Source: Streptomyces sp. NBC_00654
GTDB lineage: Bacteria > Actinomycetota > Actinomycetes > Streptomycetales > Streptomycetaceae
Assembly: GCF_026341775.1 (NCBI RefSeq)
Contig: NZ_JAPEOB010000001.1
Span: forward strand, 1,550,001-1,614,000
DNA length: 64,000 nt
Direction: 5' to 3'
Made by a program: the position numbers and the translations under genes. Position 1 is the stretch's first letter; every line of letters starts with the position of its first letter. Below the pieces are notes generated by a model. It ran no database searches and was not told where the DNA came from. It saw only the letters and a list, made by a program, of their open reading frames with translations. Positions 20,248-27,825 of this stretch are shown here, in pieces.

Positions 20248-20353
20248 CTCCGCCCCGGCGTGACGATGAGATGAACGAGCCCTGGTCGATGCGGGCCGAT
20301 GCCTCCGATGCCGCTCGGGTGCATCAGGCGGGCAGAGATCAGCACTTCGTTCA

Positions 20354-20449
20354 GAACCGGTTGAATGTGCGGGTCGGAAGGGGTCCGTCTCCTCGGAGGC
20401 GGGCCCCTTCGTTTTCCCGTGCTGGATCGGTGCTGGATCGGTGCTGGAT
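20354..20449. repeat. Island repeat S2: core, hairpin and three GTGCTGGAT units
   Basis: The core GTGCGGGTCGGAAGGGG (20367-20383) is followed by a hairpin, then GTGCTGGAT at 20419, 20430 and 20441, exactly 11 bp apart. The relE stop lies 25 bp further on. Confidence 0.7.
20378..20409. terminator. Hairpin downstream of relE
   Basis: AAGGGGTCC pairs with GGGCCCCTT (one G-T wobble) and is followed by CGTTTT on the plus strand. It is probably a terminator for the truncated plus-strand gene and faces relE from the other side. Confidence 0.6.
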
Positions 20450-20473
20450 ATTCGGATTCTCCGTCAGGGCGAT

Positions 20474-20737
20474 TCAGGTGTCGTAGATCGTGGAGCGGTG
20501 TCCGACGCGGATGACCCACACGATCAGTTCGCCGTTTTCGACGGTGTAGATGACGCGGTAGTCGCCGATTCTGAGACGGCGGCGCTCGGGCTGGGAAACG
20601 AGCGCGGTGGTGTTGAAGCCGAACGGGTCGGTTTCCAGTTCCGTCAGCTTGGTCAGGATGCGGAGCGCGGTGTCGCGCGGAACCTTGCGGAGTTCGGCTC
20701 GGGCTTCCGGGTGGAAGACGGTGCGGTACTCACTCAC
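20474..20737 (-). CDS. RelE/ParE-family toxin
   Basis: The 87-aa protein has the RelE-fold pattern: YRTVFHPEARAELRKVP, helices to LTELETDPFG, then RRLRIGDYRVIYTVENGELIVWVIRVGHRSTIYDT. The RxxxGDYRVIY strand and the C-terminal HR..IY segment are characteristic of ribosome-dependent mRNA interferases. It overlaps the antitoxin by 8 bp. The gene looks intact, unlike the relic of its 3' end at 19297. Confidence 0.9.
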   Translation of the reverse strand: MSEYRTVFHPEARAELRKVPRDTALRILTKLTELETDPFGFNTTALVSQPERRRLRIGDYRVIYTVENGELIVWVIRVGHRSTIYDT

Positions 20738-20996
20738 TTCGCGCCAGCGTCTCCTTCATGACGTCCTCGATCGGGATGCCGGCCGACCGGGTCGCCATGC
20801 GCTCGTCGATGAGGCGGTTGATCTCGCGCTCTTCCCATTCCTGGTACTTGCGGAGCACCTCTATCGACACGACGGCGGCAACTTCTTTGCCTCGTCGCGT
20901 GATGACTGTGGGCGTGTCGTCGCGATCGGCGCGTTCGACGACCTCGGCCAAGTGTGCGCGGACGTCGCGGATGGACTCAATGGGCATCTGCGTCAT
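20730..20996 (-). CDS. Phd/YefM-family antitoxin
   Basis: The 88-aa protein begins MTQMPIESIRDVRAHLAEVV and contains DDTPTVITRRGKEVAAVVS, the Phd/YefM DNA-binding fold. The C-terminus (IEDVMKETLARSE) is the helical toxin-binding tail. ATG 20996 is preferred; MPIES three codons later is possible. Like other antitoxins it probably represses its own promoter. It forms a type II pair with the downstream RelE. Confidence 0.88.
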   Translation of the reverse strand: MTQMPIESIRDVRAHLAEVVERADRDDTPTVITRRGKEVAAVVSIEVLRKYQEWEEREINRLIDERMATRSAGIPIEDVMKETLARSE

Positions 20997-21018
20997 ATGC
21001 TCAAAGGTACCGGATGTC

Positions 21019-21330
21019 TCATGTGTACACAATGGTTACTGGTCTTGGGTGAACCCCGGGCTGTGCTGGATGGCTCTTCACCGTGCTGGATGCGTGCGGG
21101 GCGGGATCTTCGAAACCAGCGTTTCCGGAGATGGGAGCCCTGTGTTGAATGTCCCCCTTCTGCGTGTAATCGTCCGCATGCTGTGCGTACTGATCGGCTA
21201 AATGTGCAGGTCGGAAGGGGCGGGGCGGTGTTGAGTCCGGCCCCTGGTCACCGCTGCTCGTGCTGTTGGTCGTCCCGTCGTCACTCTGCCTCCGACTCGC
21301 CGCATTCGCTTCGTCATGGACGTAGGCCAT
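21019..21330 (-). CDS. Possible 103-aa ORF or gene remnant running into the third repeat
   Basis: The ATG at 21330 follows GGAG by about 8 nt. The product starts MAYVHDEANAASRRQSDDG and is Ser/Asp/Thr-rich. From about residue 32 the reading crosses the third island repeat, so the C-terminal two thirds is probably not native coding sequence. No family is recognised. Confidence 0.25.
   Translation of the reverse strand: MAYVHDEANAASRRQSDDGTTNSTSSGDQGPDSTPPRPFRPAHLADQYAQHADDYTQKGDIQHRAPISGNAGFEDPAPHASSTVKSHPAQPGVHPRPVTIVYT
21063..21220. repeat. Island repeat S3: two GTGCTGGAT units and a core copy
   Basis: GTGCTGGAT occurs at 21063 and 21083. The core at 21163-21220 matches the ychF 3'-end region 19157-19214 at 39 of 58 ungapped positions and ends in GTGCAGGTCGGAAGGGG. 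A weaker hairpin (AGGGGCGGG with CCGGCCCCT) follows. The remaining stretch to 21628 shows no gene apart from the doubtful ORF above. Confidence 0.6.
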
Positions 21331-21628
21331 CAGCTCTTCTCCTCGGAGCCGCCCACGGTCTTGTCGAGCACGCCGTGCCTGCGGCAGGGGGCAGGGCGGG
21401 AATGGTCCACCTGTGCGGTCCCGTCGGTGTGCCATGGATTTCTCCGCCCCGGCGCACCCGGCCGGTCCGCGGCGAGTTCGCGACATCCGGCAACGGCCGT
21501 CGCGGACCGGCCGGGTGAACGGCCGATGGCGGCCTCCTGGCGGAGGCATAGGGTTCGGCCGAGAAGATCCGCTCGGCGCGGGCGAGTTGCGCCGGGGCGG
21601 TACGGTGGCCGCCCCGAGGAGGAGCCGG

Positions 21629-22672
21629 ATGCTGCAGGCGCTGGGACTGGGACCGGGCGAAGAGGTCATCTATACGGCGCTGCTGGCCACACCCACCGGT
21701 TCCGCGCGGGACCTGGCCCGGCAGACCGGACTCGACGAGGCCGAGAGCGTCAAGATCCTCGATGACCTGGCGGCGCGGGGCCTGGTGGCTGTCGTGGCGG
21801 AGGCCGCGAGCGGGTCGCCCGAACCCGCCGAGGGCGAGGCCGGCCCGCCGCCCGCCCGCTATCGGCTCACACCGCCCTCGGTGGCCCTGGCTCCGCTCCT
21901 TGTCGAGCAGCGCAACGCGCTTCACCATGCCGAGACCGCCTTCTCGATCCTTAGCGAGCAGTACCGCAGTACCGCCGCACAGACCGCGGGGGGTGTCGTG
22001 GAGGTGGTCGTCGGTGTGGAGCAGGTCGCGCACCGGTTCCACCAATTGCAGAGCGGGGCCCAGCGGGAGTTGCTCGTCTTCCTCGTCGGCGCGCCCATCG
22101 CGGTGCCGCGCGAGGACACCGACACGGCGGAGAGTTCCGCGCTGGATCGCGGAGTCGACTTCCGGGTCGTCGCCGCCAAGGACTATCTGGACGGTCACGA
22201 CATCGTGCGGGATGTGCGGACGGCTGTCATGGCGGGCCTCGACCTGCGCCTGGTCGACTCGCTGCCGCTGAAGATGGTCGTGTCGGACCGGGAACGCGCC
22301 ATGGTGCCACTGGACATGGCGGACTCCGGTGGTGAGCCGAGCGCGATCGTGGTGCACCGCAGCGGCCTGCTGACGGCCCTGGTCCATCTCTTCGAGAAGG
22401 AATGGGCCCAGGCCCGGCCGATGTACACGACCACGGGGGCGCCCGAGGAACCTGCGGCCGATCAGCCGACCGAGGGGGAACTGGAGGTCCTCGCACGGCT
22501 GTTGGCGGGCATCTCGGACCGGCGGACGGCGTCCCAGCTCGGTCTCTCCGTGCGTACGGTGGAGCGGCGGATACGCCGTTTGATGGACCTCGCCGGAGTG
22601 GACTCGCGCTTGCAGCTCGGCTGGCACGCGGCACGTGCGGGCTGGCTGTGCCCGCCCTCTCCGTCTGTCTGA
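21629..22672 (+). CDS. TrmB/LuxR-type transcriptional regulator
   Basis: The 347-aa protein has a TrmB-like winged helix at the N-terminus (LGLGPGEEVIYTALLATPTG, DLARQTGLDEAESVKILDDL). A central sensor-like region follows (VEVVVGVEQVAHRFHQLQ, then a basic/hydrophobic segment). A C-terminal LuxR-like helix-turn-helix lies at about 280-338 (SDRRTASQLGLSVRTVERRI). The ATG at 21629 follows a strong AGGAGGAG site. It precedes a large secreted protease and may control it. It has the same architecture as the regulator at 4953. Confidence 0.85.
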   Translation: MLQALGLGPGEEVIYTALLATPTGSARDLARQTGLDEAESVKILDDLAARGLVAVVAEAASGSPEPAEGEAGPPPARYRLTPPSVALAPLLVEQRNALHHAETAFSILSEQYRSTAAQTAGGVVEVVVGVEQVAHRFHQLQSGAQRELLVFLVGAPIAVPREDTDTAESSALDRGVDFRVVAAKDYLDGHDIVRDVRTAVMAGLDLRLVDSLPLKMVVSDRERAMVPLDMADSGGEPSAIVVHRSGLLTALVHLFEKEWAQARPMYTTTGAPEEPAADQPTEGELEVLARLLAGISDRRTASQLGLSVRTVERRIRRLMDLAGVDSRLQLGWHAARAGWLCPPSPSV

Positions 22673-23044
22673 GAGCCGAGCACTCCGGTACCGGCGCCGG
22701 CAGTTCCTGGCAGCCCCGGGACGGCCGGCGGCGGGCGGCGTCGCCCCACGGCGTCGCGACCCCACGGCGTCGCGACCCCACGGCGTCGCGACCCCACGGC
22801 GTCGCGACCCCACGGCGACGTTCCGGCGGAGGGCGTCCGGCGGAGGGTGTCGGACGGAGGGCGGCCGCGCCCCGCGACCGTGTGAGGCGGCGGTTCCCGA
22901 CGGTGACGAGCAGTGGAGGTGACCGCGTGACGGAATGCCGTCACGTGGGGAACCCGCCATGCGTGGCACGCCTACGCGCTCCGTATGTCTGCCAGGATTC
23001 AGCCGCAAGCCTGGCATGTTCACGGCGTCAAGTAGGGGAGACTC
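22673..23044. other. Intergenic region upstream of the subtilase
   Basis: This gap holds the 16-bp repeat array (22744-22820) and the ribosome site GGGGAGA just before the protease ATG. No gene, tRNA or clear promoter could be supported. Confidence 0.6.
22744..22820. repeat. 16-bp tandem repeat, 4.8 units
   Basis: CCCCACGGCGTCGCGA is repeated perfectly four times from 22744 to 22807, then partially to 22820. Each unit contains the palindromic TCGCGA. Confidence 0.95.
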
Positions 23045-26000
23045 ATGCATCCCATAGCGCGCATAGCCTTGGGCGCGGCGACCGCCGCAGTCCTGGGCGT
23101 CACCGCTGTCGCACCGTCCGGGGCGGCGACCACACCGCCTGACGGTGCTTCGGGAGAGAAGCCCATCGTCGGTGGCGGGACCCCGCCGGCGGGCGGCAAG
23201 CAGGTGACGGTCACGCTCGTCACCGGCGACAAGGTGCTGGTCACCACAGACCCGTCGGGCCGCAGCTCCGCGGCCCTGCTGCCCCACGAGGACGGCACGC
23301 AGCCGCTCGTGCAGACCTTCCAGCTGGGCAAGGACCTCTACGTCTATCCGGAGGGCGTTTCCCGGGCGATCGCCGAAGGCAGGGTCGACGAGCAGCTGTT
23401 CAACGTCACCGGCCTGATACGTCAGGGATACGACGACACGAACACCGATGCGCTGCCGCTCATCGCCACGTACCAGAACCGTGTCGATGTCGCCGACAGC
23501 CTGCCGGTGGCTCCTCGTGGGTCGAAGCGCGGCCTTGAGCTTCCCGCCGTGAACGGCGTCGCGCTCAAGGCGGGCAAGGACACCGCCGCCGCCTTCTGGC
23601 AGGACATCACCGACACCCGTTCGCGTGCTGCCTCCACGTTGAAGAAGCTGTGGCTGGACAGCAAGGTCGAGGCCACGTTGGACCGGTCGACCAAGCAGGT
23701 GCACGCGCCGGAGGCCTGGGCCGCCGGCTACGACGGCAAGGGCACCAGGGTCGCCGTGCTGGACACCGGCGTGGACGCCGAGCACCCGGACCTGGTGAAC
23801 CGGATCGCCGCGTCCAAGAACTTCACGGACTCCCAGAGCACCGCGGACCGCCAGGGGCACGGCACTCACACCGCGTCCACCGTCGGCGGCTCCGGAGCCG
23901 CCGACGACGGCCGCAGGAAAGGCGTCGCCCCCGGGACCTCCCTGCTCGTCGGCAAGGTCCTCAACGACTCGGGGTCCGGCGAAAGCTCCTGGATCATCGC
24001 CGGTATGCAGTGGGCCGTCGACCAGAAGGCCGATGTCGTCTCCATGAGCCTGGGCAACCCGGCCATCGGCACCTGCTCCGACCCGCTGGCGGAGGCCACG
24101 AAGGAGCTCTCGCGGAACACGCGCACCCTGTTCGTCGTCGCCGCGGGCAACGCCGGTTCGGGCATCGAGACCGTTTCCTCGCCCGGCTGTGTGCCCGGCG
24201 TGCTCACCGTCGGCGCCGTCGACCGTGACGACACCACCGCGTGGTTCTCCAGCCGCGGCCCGGTGGCCGTCACGCATACCCTCAAGCCCGAGATCGCCGC
24301 CCCCGGCGTCGGTATCTCGGCCGCCAGCGCGGGTGGACGCGGCCCCTACGCCTACCGGGAGATGTCGGGCACATCCATGGCGACCCCGCACGTCGCGGGC
24401 GCCGCTGCCATCGTCCGCCAGGCCCACCCGGAGTGGACCGCGCAGCAGATCAAGGCGGCCCTCGTCTCCTCCGCCCGTACCGGCGGGAAGGTCGCCGGTG
24501 CCGACCAGACCGGGGCGGGCGTGCTCGATGTGTTCGACGCGGTGCGCCAGAAGGTGCTGTCCGCACCGGCCGTCCAGGGCGGCAGCTACAACTGGCCGCA
24601 GGACACCTCCGACCGCACCACCGTGCAGGTGCCCTTCACCAACACCGGCACCGACGAAGTCACCCTGAAGCTCGGGGTGAGCGGTGTGCACGGCAACGAC
24701 GGCAGCGATGTCAGCTCCGGCATCATGAGGCTCGAACACAGCAAGGTGACCGTTCCCGCGGGCGCCACGGTCAACGTGCCGCTGCGTATCGACCCCACCG
24801 CCCGGCTCAAGGCCTCCCAGTACGGGGCCGTCACCGGCCGCGTCATCGCCACCGGCGGCGACGCGCATGTCAGTGTGCCGGTCACGCTCCACGTCCAGCC
24901 GGAAACGGTCACCCTCCGGGTCAAGGTCGTCGACCGCAACGGCAAGCCCGCGGACGGCGCCTCCTCGCTGGACCTGGTCAGCCTCGACACCGACCAGGGC
25001 GAGCGCCGCAGCAACGAGGGCGCCGCCGAGCAGATGTACCGCGTGCGCCCTGGTGACTACGCACTCGCCGGTTTCGTGGCCACCTACGACGCGGACAACG
25101 CACCCGAATCGATCGGCTACCTCGGCCGCCCGCAGCTGCGGATCACCGGTGACACCACCGTCGTCCTCGACGCCCGCAAGGCACACCGGCTCAGCCCGCG
25201 GACCGACCGTCCTTCCAAGGTGAGCAGCACCACGCTCAGCTACGGCCGTACGTGGGACGACACCTGGCAGCTGAACGGATCGCTCTCTTCCGGCAGCAAC
25301 GTGCAGAAGTTCTACGCCTCCGTCGAAGGGCGGGCCCGGAAGGGCTTCTTCGAGTTCCGGCCCACCTGGCGTGCCACCGGTTCGCAGGGCGGCTCGTCCT
25401 ACGTCTACAACCTCTCGTTCCCGACCGGGGGGCCGCTGCGGTCCGACCGGGTCTACCGCCCGAGTGATGCCGGGCTGGCCCGGGTCACCGAGAAGTGGAA
25501 CGCCCTCGGCAAGGAGGCCGACTACCTCGACGGGCTGTTCATCCTCCCCGCCTGGAACACGAACACCGCCATCCCGGTGAGCCTGCTCGCTCCGGTCAAG
25601 GTGCCGGGCACCCGTACCGCCTACTACACGACCGGCGACGACACCTGGCTCCACGGCGCGATGACCAGCTTCCCCTTTGCCGCGTTCATGTCCGACCAGT
25701 ACCGCGTCCACCGGCCCGGTGACCGGCGTACCGAGGAGTGGTACGGCGGCCTCCTGCGACCGGCCGCGGCGCGCGACACCGACGGCGACCTGGCGCTGGC
25801 CGCCGAGCGGCAGGGCGATCTGATCGGCTTCCAGAGTGCGCTCTGGCTCGACGGCTCCGGCGACCACTGGTCCTACGGCGGGTCCTTCGGCGACCTCGGC
25901 AACCTGTTGCTGAAGCGCAACGGCGAGGAGATCGCCAGAAGCACCTACCCGTACGACGCGTTCGAGGTGCCGGCCGAGGACTCCGCGTACGAACTCACCC

Positions 26001-26434
26001 AGAACCTGTCCAAGATCGACACCTCGGACCGGAACTGGCTGCGTTCCACCGCCGTCACCACCACCTGGAGCTTCCGCTCCCACCTGGAGCCCGACGTCTA
26101 CTCCCGCGGCATACCGATCCTCTTCCCGGCGTACGACCTGCCGGTGGACAGCGTGAACACGCTGCCCGCGCGGAGCGGTATCAAGGTCGGTCTGTCGGTC
26201 GAGGGTCACGCCGGGTACACCCCGGGCAGGATCACGGAGGCCTCCGTCTCCTACTCCTACGACGGCGGCACCACCTGGACCCAGGCGCCGACCGAGCAGC
26301 GGGCCGGCAAGTGGACGGCCACGCTCGACCACACCGGTGCCACCGGCGAACAGGTCATGCTGAAGACCACCCTCACGGACTCCGAAGACAACGCGGTCAC
26401 CCAGACCATCACCCGCGCCTACGACGTCCGATAG
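23045..26434 (+). CDS. Large secreted S8 subtilisin-family serine protease
   Basis: The 1129-aa precursor has a signal peptide (about 1-27, ending GAA) and a pro-region. The S8 domain starts near 215, with Asp240 (VLDTGVD), His272 (GHGTHTAS) and Ser444 (GTSMATPH). After about 510 come roughly 600 residues of beta-rich C-terminal modules. The ATG follows GGGGAGA. It is probably a secreted nutrient-scavenging or developmental protease. It ends at a strong terminator. Confidence 0.95.
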   Translation: MHPIARIALGAATAAVLGVTAVAPSGAATTPPDGASGEKPIVGGGTPPAGGKQVTVTLVTGDKVLVTTDPSGRSSAALLPHEDGTQPLVQTFQLGKDLYVYPEGVSRAIAEGRVDEQLFNVTGLIRQGYDDTNTDALPLIATYQNRVDVADSLPVAPRGSKRGLELPAVNGVALKAGKDTAAAFWQDITDTRSRAASTLKKLWLDSKVEATLDRSTKQVHAPEAWAAGYDGKGTRVAVLDTGVDAEHPDLVNRIAASKNFTDSQSTADRQGHGTHTASTVGGSGAADDGRRKGVAPGTSLLVGKVLNDSGSGESSWIIAGMQWAVDQKADVVSMSLGNPAIGTCSDPLAEATKELSRNTRTLFVVAAGNAGSGIETVSSPGCVPGVLTVGAVDRDDTTAWFSSRGPVAVTHTLKPEIAAPGVGISAASAGGRGPYAYREMSGTSMATPHVAGAAAIVRQAHPEWTAQQIKAALVSSARTGGKVAGADQTGAGVLDVFDAVRQKVLSAPAVQGGSYNWPQDTSDRTTVQVPFTNTGTDEVTLKLGVSGVHGNDGSDVSSGIMRLEHSKVTVPAGATVNVPLRIDPTARLKASQYGAVTGRVIATGGDAHVSVPVTLHVQPETVTLRVKVVDRNGKPADGASSLDLVSLDTDQGERRSNEGAAEQMYRVRPGDYALAGFVATYDADNAPESIGYLGRPQLRITGDTTVVLDARKAHRLSPRTDRPSKVSSTTLSYGRTWDDTWQLNGSLSSGSNVQKFYASVEGRARKGFFEFRPTWRATGSQGGSSYVYNLSFPTGGPLRSDRVYRPSDAGLARVTEKWNALGKEADYLDGLFILPAWNTNTAIPVSLLAPVKVPGTRTAYYTTGDDTWLHGAMTSFPFAAFMSDQYRVHRPGDRRTEEWYGGLLRPAAARDTDGDLALAAERQGDLIGFQSALWLDGSGDHWSYGGSFGDLGNLLLKRNGEEIARSTYPYDAFEVPAEDSAYELTQNLSKIDTSDRNWLRSTAVTTTWSFRSHLEPDVYSRGIPILFPAYDLPVDSVNTLPARSGIKVGLSVEGHAGYTPGRITEASVSYSYDGGTTWTQAPTEQRAGKWTATLDHTGATGEQVMLKTTLTDSEDNAVTQTITRAYDVR

Positions 26435-26443
26435 CCACACGGC

Positions 26444-26487
26444 AGGGCCGGGCGGGTCTCCCTCCACAGGGGGACCCGCCCGGCCCT
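26444..26487. terminator. Bidirectional terminator
   Basis: A stem of about 19 bp begins AGGGCCGGGCGGGTC, contains one G-T wobble and is followed by TT on the plus strand. It lies between the convergent subtilase and SpoIIE-type phosphatase genes. Confidence 0.9.
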
Positions 26488-26512
26488 TTCCCGCTGTCTG
26501 CCGGGCCGCGGC

Positions 26513-27634
26513 TCAGTGCAGCGGTGAACGGCGGACGGACAGGACTGCGACGTCGTCGTGCTGGCTGCCGTCCCCGGCGAACGCGCGCGCGTTGTCGTAG
26601 AGGGCGCGCGGCAGGTCGGTGGGGGAGAGCGAGACACGCTCGGCCAGCCGTTCGGTGATGGGGTAGAACGTGCCGTCGGCGGCGCGGGTCTCGGTGAGTC
26701 CGTCGGTGGTCAGCAGGAGCGTCGCGCCGGGCGGGAAGGCGAACCAGTCGACGGTCGCGGGTTCGGTGGCGAGTTCGGCCAGGCCGAGGGGGACACCGGA
26801 GTCGAGGGCCGGGGTGCTGACCGCGGCGTCGTGGAGCAACTGCGGCGGAATGTGGCCGCAGTTGATGACCTGCACCTCGTTGTGCGCGTCGATGTTGACG
26901 ACCAGGGCGGTGACGAACCGTTCGTCGTCGCCGGTCTGCGCGGCGTAGGAGTTGTGCCGTACGACAGAGGCGTCGAGCGCGTCGGCGAGCGCGGTCAGGG
27001 TGGGCTCCCGGTGGGCCGCCTCGCGGAACGCGCCGATGACCGCGAACGCGGCGCCCACCGCGGGCAGGCCCTTGCCCTGGACATCGCCGATCAGGACCCG
27101 GGTGCCCCACGGGGAGGCGACGACGTCGTAGATGTCGCCGCCGACGAGCCGGTCCTCCTGCACGGGCTCGTACACGCCGTCGACCAGGACATCATCGGTG
27201 AGCAGGGGCAGCGGGCGCAGGATGTGGCGCTGCATCGCCGCGGCGGTGGAGCGGATCCGCAGCATCTCGTGCTCCCGGTGGATACGGCGGTCGCAGGCGT
27301 AGACGGAGGCCGCGCCCAGGGTGAGCGTCAGCAGCATCATCAGGAACCTGTCGACCCACGACGCCCCGTCGCCGTGCCGGAGCACCACGGTGACGATGAC
27401 CACGATCGTGGTCCACGCGGAGACGAACAGCGTCTGCCGTACGGTGCACAGCGCCGACGCCGTCCCCGGCAGGAACACAAGGAGCCCCAGAAGCCACACC
27501 AGCGACCCGGACAGGGCGCCGAGGGCCAGCACCAGAGCCGTCATCGACACCACGCCGATCACGACTTCGGCATTGCGCGGCGGCTCGATGGCCTCGAAGG
27601 GACGTGCGAATCTCCTCGGACGAGTACGGGGCAC
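26513..27634 (-). CDS. Membrane-bound PP2C (SpoIIE-type) protein phosphatase
   Basis: The 373-aa protein has four or so N-terminal membrane segments (about 20-120, such as VVIGVVSMTALVLALGAL) and a SpoIIE/RsbU phosphatase domain from about 160. Metal-site motifs are VGGDIYDV, IGDVQGKG, LTTDGLTE and GSQHDDVAVL. Such enzymes dephosphorylate anti-anti-sigma proteins. The GTG at 27634 follows GGAGG. Confidence 0.88.
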   Translation of the reverse strand: MPRTRPRRFARPFEAIEPPRNAEVVIGVVSMTALVLALGALSGSLVWLLGLLVFLPGTASALCTVRQTLFVSAWTTIVVIVTVVLRHGDGASWVDRFLMMLLTLTLGAASVYACDRRIHREHEMLRIRSTAAAMQRHILRPLPLLTDDVLVDGVYEPVQEDRLVGGDIYDVVASPWGTRVLIGDVQGKGLPAVGAAFAVIGAFREAAHREPTLTALADALDASVVRHNSYAAQTGDDERFVTALVVNIDAHNEVQVINCGHIPPQLLHDAAVSTPALDSGVPLGLAELATEPATVDWFAFPPGATLLLTTDGLTETRAADGTFYPITERLAERVSLSPTDLPRALYDNARAFAGDGSQHDDVAVLSVRRSPLH

Positions 27635-27825
27635 GGGACCTCCTGGCAAGTGGTGTGTTCCCCGTACGTTAGGCAGGCACAGCCGCGAGCGAGCCGCGCC
27701 CCGCCGGACGGGGTCCGGCGGGGCGCGGCCGTGGCGGGTGAGGAAGAGGCGCACCTCGACGGCGGTCATGATCGGATGGCCCGCGGTATCCGGGGACACA
27801 GTGCGATGAGAGAGGCCGGGGCGGG

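Larger units (their letters stand above)
20244..20486 (+). pseudogene. Truncated second QAGRDQ-motif protein
   Basis: GTG at 20244 overlaps the TGA of the preceding gene (GTGA), implying coupled translation. An internal ATG at 20271 is an alternative. The N-terminus contains ASDAARVHQAGRDQHF, matching the C-terminal motif of its neighbour. From about residue 37 the reading enters the second island repeat (20361 onward) and then the end of relE, so the rest of the original protein appears lost. The surviving piece is too short to assign. Confidence 0.45.

Noticed and set aside
22744..22820. Possible CRISPR array
   Set aside because: The units are contiguous 16-mers with no unique spacers, and no cas gene is present in the window.
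21314..26467. A 1717-codon open frame opposite the regulator and subtilase genes
   Set aside because: It is antisense to two well-supported genes with clear motifs and ribosome sites, and its product has no domain.
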